A stretch of 43,083 nucleotides of DNA, from contig JAAYUV010000082.1 in assembly GCA_012517475.1 (NCBI GenBank), positions 1 through 43,083 on the forward strand. The letters are read 5' to 3'. Under the pieces are notes generated by a model, which worked only from the letters and a program-made list of their open reading frames with translations, searched no databases and was not told the DNA's origin. Numbering within the stretch: position 1 is the first letter of the stretch; every line of letters begins with the position of its first letter. The position numbers and the translations under genes are program-made. This stretch comes from Peptococcaceae bacterium. Its GTDB lineage: Bacteria > Bacillota > Desulfitobacteriia > Desulfitobacteriales > Syntrophobotulaceae. This document shows positions 19,280 through 27,313 of this stretch, piece by piece.

Positions 19280-20356
19280 ATGCAAATTGATATCCATCAC
19301 AGCGGTATTTATGTGATTTGCCGAATCAGCGGGATGAAGAGCAAATTTGCTGAAATCGTAGCCTATGCATCCCAGTATGTGGATGATGCGGTCTTCAAAT
19401 ATGCGCTAAAGTTTAAAAATGGGGGATATTTTAAGCAGGTTCAAACTGCACATAAACTTTTATCTCCAAAAAATTTTGATTTTGATGAAGCTTTAGAGAT
19501 CTGGATGCCTTTTCACTTTTTACCAAAGGGCGGGGACAGTTCCGATGGTCTGGTAACGGCGCCTGATTCCAAAATAATGGCATTATTGCTTGAGGATATC
19601 CGCTGTTCTTCCCCCAGCCATCTTCTTTATAGATTGGGAATCGGACTGCACTGTTTTGCCGATGCTTTTTCTCATCAGGATTTTATGGGATTTAATGATT
19701 CCTATAATGATGTACACCTAATTCAAAGTGTGGAGGAGAAAGGAAATAAAGAAAATCCAGGACGTTTATCACTCAGGCTCCTGGACAGATGGAGCTCAGA
19801 CAGCATGTCCATGGGGCATGGAGAGGTTCTGAATAATCCGGATCTCCCGTATGCAGAATGGGCGTACAGCCGGGGTTCTAAAACCTTTAGAATTCGGAAT
19901 ACGGAAGAAAGGTATCTGCCTGCTCTCAAGAATATATATGATTATCTTAACTACTTTTTAGGTAAAAATTCTCAATACTGTGCTCATTTTAAAATCAGGG
20001 CTTTCGAGGACTATCTTGAAAAGTTTAGATGGATCCTGTCTTTTAAGGGAAGTCCGGAAGAAAGACACAGGAATTGGCTTAAAAAAATAAAAGAAAACTA
20101 TTTTGAATTTGCGGATTTTGATGATACGGACCGCAATATCGGATATGATGAAAAACGCTGGTTCAGTCAGGCTGTTGAAGCCATCAAAGTGTCAAAAGCA
20201 ACCCACCATCATTATCAAAAGTACGATTACCATATGTTTAGAAAAAAAGACGGCTTTGAGGATTCAGACTGGGTTAAATTTATGCAAGCCGCTGCAGAAC
20301 ATCAGTTTTTAATTATTCATTGTCTTCTCCCGGAATCAGGTTTAATTATCGGGTAG
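19280..20356 (+). CDS. DUF6765-type protein, putative metal-dependent hydrolase fold
   Basis: 358 aa resembling the DUF6765 family. It has MQIDIHHSGIYVI at the start, AYASQYVDDA, WMPFHFLP and the His/Asp-rich GIGLHCFADAFSHQDFMG. The conserved HxxxDxxxxH spacing is like the metal site of zinc-dependent phospholipase C-like proteins, so a metalloenzyme is likely, but no reaction is established for this family to my knowledge. There is no signal peptide or membrane segment. An AAGGGG site lies before the ATG. The family assignment is from memory of the motif set. Confidence 0.7.
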   Translation: MQIDIHHSGIYVICRISGMKSKFAEIVAYASQYVDDAVFKYALKFKNGGYFKQVQTAHKLLSPKNFDFDEALEIWMPFHFLPKGGDSSDGLVTAPDSKIMALLLEDIRCSSPSHLLYRLGIGLHCFADAFSHQDFMGFNDSYNDVHLIQSVEEKGNKENPGRLSLRLLDRWSSDSMSMGHGEVLNNPDLPYAEWAYSRGSKTFRIRNTEERYLPALKNIYDYLNYFLGKNSQYCAHFKIRAFEDYLEKFRWILSFKGSPEERHRNWLKKIKENYFEFADFDDTDRNIGYDEKRWFSQAVEAIKVSKATHHHYQKYDYHMFRKKDGFEDSDWVKFMQAAAEHQFLIIHCLLPESGLIIG

Positions 20357-20430
20357 AATTTTCTTGAACCATATAAAACATGAGTAACAACTTTAACCGA
20401 TGATCATATACATAGTATGATAATTAATAA

Positions 20431-20459
20431 TTGACAGCATAATCATCCTTCAGTATAAT
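20431..20459 (+). promoter_or_regulatory. Perfect consensus sigma-A promoter
   Basis: TTGACA at 20431-20436, exactly 17 bases, TATAAT at 20454-20459. Upstream, ATCATA (20403-20408) and TATGAT (20416-20421) form a small inverted repeat that could bind a regulator. The promoter serves the short unit that ends at the terminator at 20727-20760. Confidence 0.9.
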
Positions 20460-20503
20460 AAACAAAAATGAAAAATTCCGAATGATCAAATCAGGAGATT
20501 GCA

Positions 20504-20674
20504 ATGGGAACGTCAGATAAGAGTTCTGTAAAACAATTCAACAACTTGTTTAGCTTTATTTATTTTAGCCTGTGGTATTTTGGCTTTTATTTTACCACCG
20601 GCTATTTTTGGTTGTTTTACAAAAAAATACTCTTATCTAATGAGCATCTGGAAAGGATTTATCAGACTACCTGA
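20504..20674 (+). CDS. Small hydrophobic protein, 56 aa, unknown
   Basis: ATG with an AGGAG site nine bases ahead, 45 bases downstream of a perfect promoter. The product starts MGTSDKSSVKQFNNLF. It has one very aromatic hydrophobic stretch (about 15-40, with IYFSLWYFGFYF and GYFWLFY) and ends in a charged tail (KKILLSNEHLERIYQ). This looks like a single-pass membrane protein. I recognise no family. The +1 frame of the same stretch also reads as a membrane helix (LALFILACGILAFILPP) but has no start codon. The true product could therefore be a frameshifted relic or the transcript could be non-coding. Confidence 0.5.
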   Translation: MGTSDKSSVKQFNNLFSFIYFSLWYFGFYFTTGYFWLFYKKILLSNEHLERIYQTT

Positions 20675-20726
20675 TCAAATCCGATCCGATACCCAAAATC
20701 CTTAAAATAGTCCATCGTTACTGTTT

Positions 20727-20760
20727 AGAAGGCTCATTAGAAAAATGAGTCTTCTTTTTA
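20727..20760 (+). terminator. Intrinsic terminator
   Basis: AGAAG-CTCATT pairs with AATGAG-CTTCT around a short A-rich loop and runs into TTTTTATTT. It closes the short unit started at 20431 and separates it from aroF. Confidence 0.85.
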
Positions 20761-20800
20761 TTTAAGCGCGCGCAGTTCAATAAAATTTGGAGGTATTACG

Positions 20801-21817
20801 ATGATTATTGTAATGAAACCCAGAACTCCCCAGGAGGAAATCATGAAGATCAGGAACAAAATTCAAGAATTAGGATGCGAAATCCATGAATCCCAAGGTG
20901 TAAACTATCATATTTTTGGACTGGTGGGAAATACCAATACGGTAGATCCGGATAGAATTCTGGCTATCGAGAGTGTGGAAAAAGTTATTCATGTGCAGGA
21001 ACCCTATAAGATTGCCAACAGACTTTTTCATCCTGAAGATTCGGTCATTAAAATAAGTGACAAGAAAATTGGCGGGCAAAACTTTGCGGTAATTGCCGGT
21101 CCCTGTTCAGTAGAAAGCAAAGAACAGATTATAAGCATTGCCGAAGACGTTAAAAGTGCAGGCGCCGGATTCTTAAGGGGAGGGGCCTTCAAACCAAGAT
21201 CCTCACCGTACAGTTTCCAGGGGTTAAGGGAAGATGGACTTGAACTGCTGAAAATAGCCAGGGAAAAAACCGGTCTTCCTATCGTCTCTGAACTTATGTC
21301 TACGGAACATCTGGAAAGGTTTATCGAAGATGTTGATGTCATCCAGATCGGAGCCAGAAATATGCAGAATTTTGAACTCTTAAAAGAAGTTGGCAAAACG
21401 CGCAAACCCATTATTCTCAAAAGAGGTTTGTCTGCGACTATTGAAGAACTTCTTCTGGCAGCGGAATATGTTCTTGCCCAAGGAAATGAGAATGTCATCC
21501 TTTGTGAAAGGGGAATCCGAACTTTCGAAACGTATACACGCAATACCCTGGACCTTGGTGCAATTCCAGTCATTAAGAAATTAAGCCATTTGCCTGTTAT
21601 TGTTGATCCCAGCCATGCAGGAGGACTTTGGTGGTTGGTTGACCCCATGGCCAAAGCGGCGATGGTAGTCGGCGCAGACGGCGTTATGATCGAAGTGCAT
21701 AATGATCCTGCCAATGCCAGATGTGATGGTCAGCAATCCCTGAAACCGGAGAAGTTCAGCACACTCATGAACTCGCTCAAGGAGCTTGCAAGGATCCAGG
21801 GAAAAGTCATCAATTAA
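20801..21817 (+). CDS. aroF: 3-deoxy-7-phosphoheptulonate (DAHP) synthase, type I-beta
   Basis: First step of the shikimate pathway: PEP plus erythrose-4-phosphate to DAHP. Of 338 aa, about the first 80 form a ferredoxin-like regulatory domain (MIIVMKPRTPQEEI to IHVQEPYKIANR). This is the arrangement of the Thermotoga-type enzyme, where Tyr or Phe binding inhibits activity. The catalytic barrel has FAVIAGPCSVES, LRGGAFKPRSSPYSFQG, PIILKRGLSA and VDPSHAGG. GGAGG precedes the ATG. It leads the aroF-tyrA-aroA-aroC-pheA operon. No T-box or other leader is visible in the 40 bases after the upstream terminator. Confidence 0.96.
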   Translation: MIIVMKPRTPQEEIMKIRNKIQELGCEIHESQGVNYHIFGLVGNTNTVDPDRILAIESVEKVIHVQEPYKIANRLFHPEDSVIKISDKKIGGQNFAVIAGPCSVESKEQIISIAEDVKSAGAGFLRGGAFKPRSSPYSFQGLREDGLELLKIAREKTGLPIVSELMSTEHLERFIEDVDVIQIGARNMQNFELLKEVGKTRKPIILKRGLSATIEELLLAAEYVLAQGNENVILCERGIRTFETYTRNTLDLGAIPVIKKLSHLPVIVDPSHAGGLWWLVDPMAKAAMVVGADGVMIEVHNDPANARCDGQQSLKPEKFSTLMNSLKELARIQGKVIN

Positions 21818-21860
21818 CATTCTTTCTTGCAAATCGGATATATAACTTGGGGGTGGAGTT

Positions 21861-22715
21861 TTGGAAGAACCGGACTTTAGACAATTAGAAATAACTATAG
21901 TAGGGTTAGGACTGATTGGTGGATCCTATGCCTTAGCTTTACGAAAGATGAATCCCAAAAGACTATGGGCCATCGATATCCGGAGAGATGTTTTGGAACA
22001 AGCAGAAAACAGGGGTATTATCGACGGAGGATATATAGAAGGGGCTTCCGTTCTGAAACGTTCCGATTTGGTTATTATTTCTGTTTATCCGGAATTGACA
22101 ATAAGGTTTGTTAAGGAGAACCTGTCTCTTTTTAAACCGGGTTCTGTCCTAACAGATACAGCCGGAATCAAGAAAAAGGTAATCGATAATATTTATGGTT
22201 TTTTGCGGGACGACCTTGATTTCGTCGGGGGACACCCTTTGGCAGGCAAGGAATGCAGCGGGTTTGCTCATGCTTCGTCAGATATCTTCATGGGAGCGAA
22301 TTATATTGTAACGCCTGTACCTGAAAATAAAGAATCAAGCCTTAGGCTTATGGAAAAGATGATCAAAGGGATCGGGTGCAGGGAACCCATCCTGATGAAT
22401 CCCGCCAAACATGACGAAGTCATCGCCCTAACCAGCCAATTGCCTCATTTGATAGCCGCAGCTCTCATGAACAGTTCCGAATTGGAAAATATCGGGAGCC
22501 TGATTGGGGGAAGTTTCAGAGATGCTACCCGGGTGGCGAAAATGAACGTCAAGCTGTGGGGAGAACTCCTCATGGAAAATAAGGAGAATGTTTTGACAGA
22601 ACTTGATATTTTTGTGGATAATATAACCAGATTGAGAAATGCCTTACAGGCGGAGAACAGCACCTCCCTGGCGGAGCTTTTAAATAAAGCCAATCAGGCC
22701 CGAGAAAAGTTTTAA
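21861..22715 (+). CDS. tyrA: Prephenate dehydrogenase
   Basis: Oxidative decarboxylation of prephenate to 4-hydroxyphenylpyruvate with NAD, on the way to tyrosine. The N-terminal Rossmann motif is TIVGLGLIGGSYALAL, followed by the TyrA signature VGGHPLAGKECSGFAHA and the helical domain with GGSFRDATRVA. At 284 aa there is no C-terminal ACT domain, so feedback control by that route is absent. Translation starts at a TTG preceded by GGGGGTGG. It is 43 bases after aroF. Whether the true substrate is prephenate or arogenate cannot be decided by eye. Confidence 0.93.
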   Translation: MEEPDFRQLEITIVGLGLIGGSYALALRKMNPKRLWAIDIRRDVLEQAENRGIIDGGYIEGASVLKRSDLVIISVYPELTIRFVKENLSLFKPGSVLTDTAGIKKKVIDNIYGFLRDDLDFVGGHPLAGKECSGFAHASSDIFMGANYIVTPVPENKESSLRLMEKMIKGIGCREPILMNPAKHDEVIALTSQLPHLIAAALMNSSELENIGSLIGGSFRDATRVAKMNVKLWGELLMENKENVLTELDIFVDNITRLRNALQAENSTSLAELLNKANQAREKF

Positions 22716-22727
22716 GGAGGACTCTAT

Positions 22728-24011
22728 GTGAAAAGTATAAAGATAGAACCCCGTAAACTGCAAGGTCTTATTCCAATACCTCCTTCAAAAAGTATCAGCC
22801 ATAGGGCAGTCATTTGCGCCGGTTTGGCCGAAGGAATCAGCGAAATTGAAAATGTAGTGTTTTCGGAAGATATCGCGGCTACGCTGGACGGGATGAGTGC
22901 TATGGGTACAAAGGTCCTTTGCGCCGATATCAACGAGGATGGGATACCTTGTGTTATCAGGCTCAAGGGGACCTCCGAACTCAAAATCCCCGGTGAGATG
23001 ATCAACTGCCGTGAATCAGGATCCACCCTGCGTTTTCTTATTCCGCTGGCATGCAAAACGGGAGACAAGGCGACTTTTACCGGAAAGGGGAAATTGGTAG
23101 AGCGTCCCTTGGATGTGTATTATCAGATATTTCAAGAACAGGGAATTGAATACCTCACGGAGCGGGGTTATCTTCCCCTCACTGTCAAGGGAAGCCTCAA
23201 ACCGGGAAATTATAAAATTCAAGGCGATGTCAGCTCACAGTTTATCAGCGGGCTCCTGTTTCTCCTTCCTTTGCTGGACGGGGATTCGAGGATTACTGTA
23301 ACAACAGAGTTGGAGTCCCGGGGATATATTGATCTGACCATGGATGTGCAGAAGAAGTTCGGTATCCTGGTAGAAAATGAAAATTATAAGGAATTTTATA
23401 TAAAGGGAAATCAAAAATACCGGAGCTGCAATTACCGTGTTGAAGGAGATTACTCCCAGGCTGCATTCTGGCTGGTGGCCGGGGCTTTGGGCGGGAAAAT
23501 AAACTGCCTGGATTTAAACCCTTATTCCCTCCAGGGTGACCGGGCTATCGTAGATATTGTCAGGCAGATGGGGGGAATAATTGAATGGAAAAACTTCGGG
23601 TTGGAAGTTCAGGCTTCTAAAACTCACGGGACTATCATTGATGCAGGTCAATGCCCGGATTTGGTTCCTGTGCTTACTGTTTTAGCTTCACTCAGTGAAG
23701 GGATTACCCGGATCGTCAACGCAGGGAGGCTTAGAATTAAGGAATCCGACAGGCTTAGGGCAATGACCACGGAGTTAAACAAGCTAGGTGCCAGGATTCA
23801 GGAACTGGACGAAGGACTTTTCATAGAAGGGGTAAAGAGCCTTCAGGGGGGAACTGTCGACAGTTGGAATGATCACCGGATTGCCATGGCTTTGGCAATA
23901 GCCTCGACCAAATGTAACGGCCCCGTAGTTCTTACAGGATTCGAAGCAGTAAAAAAATCTTACCCTCATTTTTGGAGAGATTTTACATCAATGGGAGGAA
24001 GATATTCATGA
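22728..24011 (+). CDS. aroA: 3-phosphoshikimate 1-carboxyvinyltransferase (EPSP synthase)
   Basis: Joins shikimate-3-phosphate and PEP to give EPSP. The 427 aa carry the substrate lysine in PPSKSISHRAVICAGLAEG, ESGSTLRFLIPLA, GDVSSQFISGLL, RIKESDRLRAM and WNDHRIAMALAIA. The GTG start follows AAGGAGG 12 bases after tyrA. The stop overlaps the aroC ATG by four bases. The motif after ESGSTLRF has Ala at the end of IPLA, and the GNAGT of class I enzymes is replaced by RESGST, as in class II-like bacterial forms. Confidence 0.96.
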   Translation: MKSIKIEPRKLQGLIPIPPSKSISHRAVICAGLAEGISEIENVVFSEDIAATLDGMSAMGTKVLCADINEDGIPCVIRLKGTSELKIPGEMINCRESGSTLRFLIPLACKTGDKATFTGKGKLVERPLDVYYQIFQEQGIEYLTERGYLPLTVKGSLKPGNYKIQGDVSSQFISGLLFLLPLLDGDSRITVTTELESRGYIDLTMDVQKKFGILVENENYKEFYIKGNQKYRSCNYRVEGDYSQAAFWLVAGALGGKINCLDLNPYSLQGDRAIVDIVRQMGGIIEWKNFGLEVQASKTHGTIIDAGQCPDLVPVLTVLASLSEGITRIVNAGRLRIKESDRLRAMTTELNKLGARIQELDEGLFIEGVKSLQGGTVDSWNDHRIAMALAIASTKCNGPVVLTGFEAVKKSYPHFWRDFTSMGGRYS

Positions 24012-25105
24012 GCGGAGTATGGGGAGAGTTCTTAAAGATTTCTATATTCGGGGAATCCCACGGCAAATGCGTTGGAATCATCGTTAACGGCCTGCCCGCA
24101 GGGCTCGAACTGGATCTGGCTTTTATCCGGAGGGAATTAGACAGAAGGGCCCCGGGAAAATCCTTTGCTACAGCTAGACAGGAAGAAGACGAATTTGAGA
24201 TTATAAGCGGTTATTTTAATAACCGGACAACCGGTTCTCCGCTTAGCTTTGTTATCAGGAATAATGATCAACATTCCCGGGACTATGAAGAAATCAAAAA
24301 CATTATGCGGCCTGGGCATGCTGATTTTACCGCCTGGAGCAAATATAACGGGTTTCATGATTACCGGGGCGGCGGGCATTTTTCAGGCAGACTTACTGCC
24401 CCTCTTGTTCTGACAGGTGCGATTGCCAAACAAATCTTGATGAAAAAGGGCATCGTCATTGGCGGACACATTTTAAGCATCGGAAATATCGCGGATACGC
24501 AGATTGATCCGGTAAACCCGGATCCTGAACTGCTCCTGGCGGTGAGGACTAGGCTTTTTCCGGTTATCTCAGAGGAACAAGGCAAGCTTATGCAGGAAAG
24601 CATAATTCAGGCAAAGACTGAGCAGGATTCTTTAGGCGGGGTTGTGGAAACAGCAATCGTCGGACTGCCGGCAGGAATAGGGTCTCCCTTTTTTGATTCT
24701 GTGGAAAGTAAACTGGCGCATCTCCTCTTTTCAATTCCTGCAGTGAAAGGGGTAGAATTTGGTGCAGGGTTTGCCATAACCGAAATGAGAGGAGCTGTGG
24801 CGAATGATGAATTCAGGCTTCTGGAAGGTCAGGTTAGGACAGCTACAAACCACAGCGGCGGAATTCAAGGCGGAATAACCAATGGAATGCCGGTAATTTT
24901 CAGAACAGCCTTCAAACCAACTCCATCCATCGCCCGGGGGCAAAAAACCGTAGATATAAGCACCATGCAGGAAGTTGAAATTCGCATTCAGGGAAGGCAT
25001 GATCCATGTATTGTTCCCCGTGCGGTACCGGTTGTAGAAGCTGCTGCAGCCATTGCCTTATTGGAAATGATGATAGAAAAGGATGGGACATTGTGGATGA
25101 TATAA
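24008..25105 (+). CDS. aroC: Chorismate synthase
   Basis: Makes chorismate from EPSP with reduced FMN as cofactor; this is the branch point shared with the trp operon in this window. The 365 aa show FGESHGKCVGIIVNGLPAG, MRPGHADFTAW, YRGGGHFSGRLTAPLV, GGIQGGITNGMPV and RHDPCIVPRAVPV. The frame is open back to 23972. I choose the ATG at 24008 because it overlaps the aroA stop as ATGA and puts the conserved GExLKISIFGESHG motif at its usual place. Confidence 0.96.
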   Translation: MSGVWGEFLKISIFGESHGKCVGIIVNGLPAGLELDLAFIRRELDRRAPGKSFATARQEEDEFEIISGYFNNRTTGSPLSFVIRNNDQHSRDYEEIKNIMRPGHADFTAWSKYNGFHDYRGGGHFSGRLTAPLVLTGAIAKQILMKKGIVIGGHILSIGNIADTQIDPVNPDPELLLAVRTRLFPVISEEQGKLMQESIIQAKTEQDSLGGVVETAIVGLPAGIGSPFFDSVESKLAHLLFSIPAVKGVEFGAGFAITEMRGAVANDEFRLLEGQVRTATNHSGGIQGGITNGMPVIFRTAFKPTPSIARGQKTVDISTMQEVEIRIQGRHDPCIVPRAVPVVEAAAAIALLEMMIEKDGTLWMI

Positions 25106-26202
25106 ATCAACTGGAGATTCTCCGTCAACAAATTGATGAAATCGATTCGGCCTTACTCCAGCTCTTTGAAGCCAGAATGGAAAAATCTCTGGAGATAGCC
25201 GATCACAAAAAGAGTCACAATGCAGGGATTCTGGATGAGGCCAGGGAGAAAAAAGTTTTGGAAAAAGCCGGGCAAGTTAATAACCCGAAATTAAAAAAAT
25301 ATGCGGTTCAGTTTTTTATCTCCATGATGAATATCAGTAAAGACTTACAAGGGGAACGTATCAGACCCATCAAAAAAGAGACGGTAGGCTTTCAGGGGCT
25401 GCCGGGTTCTTATAGTGAGCAAGCGCTTCTGCAATTTTTTGGTGAGGGAACAGATCGTCATCACTTTGGAAGTTTTGAAGACGTCTTTAAAGCCTTACAG
25501 TCTGCAGAGATCGATTATGGAGTACTGCCTTTAGAGAATTCCTTTACGGGCGGAATTGCTGAAGTCTATGATTTGCTCTGCCATTTTGGTTTTTACATCA
25601 TAGGGGAAAAATGTGTTGAGGTAGACAACAATTTGCTGGCTATAAACGGTGCCGTTTTGGAAGATATCCGTGAAATCTATTCTCATCCCCAGGCTCTCCT
25701 GCAGTGCAGCAGGTTTCTCAAATCCCATCCGGAATGGAATACGGTTTCCTGCAGCAATACCGCTGTAAGTGCCAAACACGTGGCAGATTCCTGTGCATTG
25801 ACAAAAGCGGCGATTGCCAGCAAAAGAGCAGCAGAATTATATGGGCTTACCATCCTGGCAGAAGGTATTAACAATAATAAAAATAATTTTACCCGGTTTA
25901 TTATAATTGGAAGAGACCTAATCCCCAAACAGGAAAACAATAAAATCAGCATGGCCCTATCCATCGCGCATGAACCGGGATCACTCCATAGAATTCTCAG
26001 CCATTTTGCTAAGAACGGGCTAAATATGCTCAAAATTGAATCTCGTCCTATTCCGGGAAAAACGTGGGAGTATCTTTTCTATATAGATTTTGAAGGGAAT
26101 CTGGAGAGACAGGATGTCAAGAAAGCGGTTGATGAAATAAAAATAGATAGTACCTATTTTAAATTGCTGGGAAACTATTCCTCAAATTATCCTTCAGCCT
26201 AA
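25093..26202 (+). CDS. pheA: Bifunctional chorismate mutase / prephenate dehydratase (P-protein)
   Basis: Chorismate to prephenate to phenylpyruvate. Residues 1-85 or so form an AroQ chorismate mutase (LEILRQQIDEIDSALLQLFEAR). Then comes prephenate dehydratase with GFQGLPGSYSEQAL, YGVLPLENSFTGGI and the TRF motif in NFTRFIIIG. A C-terminal ACT domain follows with HEPGSLHRIL and the Phe-binding IESRPIPGKTWEY. The frame extends upstream into aroC to 25006, but that part is a Cys-rich shadow of aroC. The GTG at 25093 (VDDINQLEIL) gives 369 aa and a 13-base overlap with aroC. Inhibition by phenylalanine through the ACT domain is expected from the family. Confidence 0.95.
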   Translation: MDDINQLEILRQQIDEIDSALLQLFEARMEKSLEIADHKKSHNAGILDEAREKKVLEKAGQVNNPKLKKYAVQFFISMMNISKDLQGERIRPIKKETVGFQGLPGSYSEQALLQFFGEGTDRHHFGSFEDVFKALQSAEIDYGVLPLENSFTGGIAEVYDLLCHFGFYIIGEKCVEVDNNLLAINGAVLEDIREIYSHPQALLQCSRFLKSHPEWNTVSCSNTAVSAKHVADSCALTKAAIASKRAAELYGLTILAEGINNNKNNFTRFIIIGRDLIPKQENNKISMALSIAHEPGSLHRILSHFAKNGLNMLKIESRPIPGKTWEYLFYIDFEGNLERQDVKKAVDEIKIDSTYFKLLGNYSSNYPSA

Positions 26203-26276
26203 AATAATCTATATAATTATTTCTTTTTCGACTATAATATTATTTGTAACAAACATTTTCGGTTGGAGGCTGTTGA

Positions 26277-26666
26277 ATGAAACAAAGCAGTAAAGACAAA
26301 TATCTTTCCCAGAAAGGAAAAACAAGCAGCAAAGGAAAAAGGGGAAGTTCTTCCGTTCAGCAAAAGAAGCCCCTTGCTCCCTTTGAAAAACTGGTTCTTT
26401 TTCTCCTTTTTATTTTTTTAATTGCAGCCCCTTTGGCTTTCTTTGTCAATAAGTCCATTATGATTTATGTTGGACTTGTTAACTACTTCATTCTTGGAGC
26501 GGCAATTACGGTGAGACCGGATTATGTAGTTGAAGTAATGCGCAAAAATAATAAGAGGTTTGAAGAACTGTATGGACAAAGAGTTGACAGGCTCTTAATT
26601 ACAATCAGGGTGTTCGGCATTATATTCGTTGCAATGGGAGCTGCGTTTTTCTATTTCTTAACCTAA
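26277..26666 (+). CDS. Small membrane protein, paralogue of the next gene
   Basis: 129 aa. A strongly basic, Ser/Lys/Gly-rich N-terminus (about 1-40) is followed by three hydrophobic segments: VLFLLFIFLIAAPLAFF, IYVGLVNYFILGAAI and FGIIFVAMGAAFFYFL. A charged loop (VVEVMRKNNKRFEELYG) separates the last two. GGAGG precedes the ATG, and a TATAAT at 26234-26239 is a possible -10. I do not recognise the family. It aligns along its length with the product of 26767-27093 (FEK start, IAA, IYVG/VYAG, IKP/VRP, then EVxxKxN). Confidence 0.75.
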   Translation: MKQSSKDKYLSQKGKTSSKGKRGSSSVQQKKPLAPFEKLVLFLLFIFLIAAPLAFFVNKSIMIYVGLVNYFILGAAITVRPDYVVEVMRKNNKRFEELYGQRVDRLLITIRVFGIIFVAMGAAFFYFLT

Positions 26667-26766
26667 AATGTGAAACCATATGGCTTAATTTACCTGCACC
26701 AATTCTTAGATTTATCAATTATAATAGAGGTTGCATCAATATTTTCTCATGGTGAGGGTAATTTAT

Positions 26767-27093
26767 ATGAAGTTTTTTTTAGACAAATCAAGAACTACAT
26801 TTGAGAAAATAATAGCAATCCTTGTTATTGTGTATATTATTGCCGCCGTTATAGGCTGCAACTTTGATTTGAATATTTTGGTTTATGCCGGTTTTGGAAC
26901 CTACGTAATCATTGGTTTAATTGCATTGATCAAACCAGGTATTATGTTTGAAGTCTTAAAAAAAGAAAATGAAGATTTTTTGGTTAGAAATCAAAAAAAG
27001 ATTCCGCTCATCAAAGCTGGTTTCCGATTCGGGGGATTTGCTTTGTCCCTCCTCGGATGTGCCTTGACTTATGTATTTATTGTTTATTATTAA
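26767..27093 (+). CDS. Small membrane protein, paralogue of the previous gene
   Basis: 108 aa from the ATG at 26767 (MKFFLDKSRTTFEKIIA), chosen for the GAGGG site upstream; a TTG at 26731 is possible but has no ribosome site. Three hydrophobic stretches (AILVIVYIIAAVIG, LVYAGFGTYVIIGLIAL and GFALSLLGCALTYVFIVYY) match the layout of the neighbour at 26277. The charged loop EVLKKENEDFLVRNQKK matches too. It lacks the basic N-terminal extension. Its own TATAAT lies at 26720-26725. The function is unknown; two related small membrane proteins may form a hetero-oligomer. Confidence 0.75.
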   Translation: MKFFLDKSRTTFEKIIAILVIVYIIAAVIGCNFDLNILVYAGFGTYVIIGLIALIKPGIMFEVLKKENEDFLVRNQKKIPLIKAGFRFGGFALSLLGCALTYVFIVYY

Positions 27094-27176
27094 TCTTTCC
27101 AATATCTCGCAAAATCACTTAACAGGCATAACATTTAGTTTTTAAAAATATCAAATTCAAAATAATTTATTTAGAC

Positions 27177-27209
27177 CTGTCCTCGCCAAGTTGGTAGAGA
27201 CAGTTTTTT
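27177..27209 (+). terminator. Probable intrinsic terminator
   Basis: CTGTC at 27177-27181 pairs with GACAG at 27199-27203 around a loop that can also pair CCAA with TTGG. TTTTTTG follows. It would end transcription of the paired membrane protein genes. Confidence 0.65.
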
Positions 27210-27313
27210 GTTTTCACGTGTATTATTTTGTTCGTAACTTAGGTTACCGCGCAGTGAGACATAATGAATTATATTAGGTACATAAAGAAGAAAAAATAAC
27301 GAGGTGATATGAA

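Noticed and set aside
20520-20700. +1-frame membrane helix LALFILACGILAFILPP inside the small unit, as the true protein
   Set aside because: No start codon precedes the helix in that frame; kept only as an alternative to the 56-aa ORF.
25006-25092. Cys-rich N-terminal extension of PheA
   Set aside because: It is an out-of-frame reading of the end of aroC; a GTG with normal family alignment exists at 25093.
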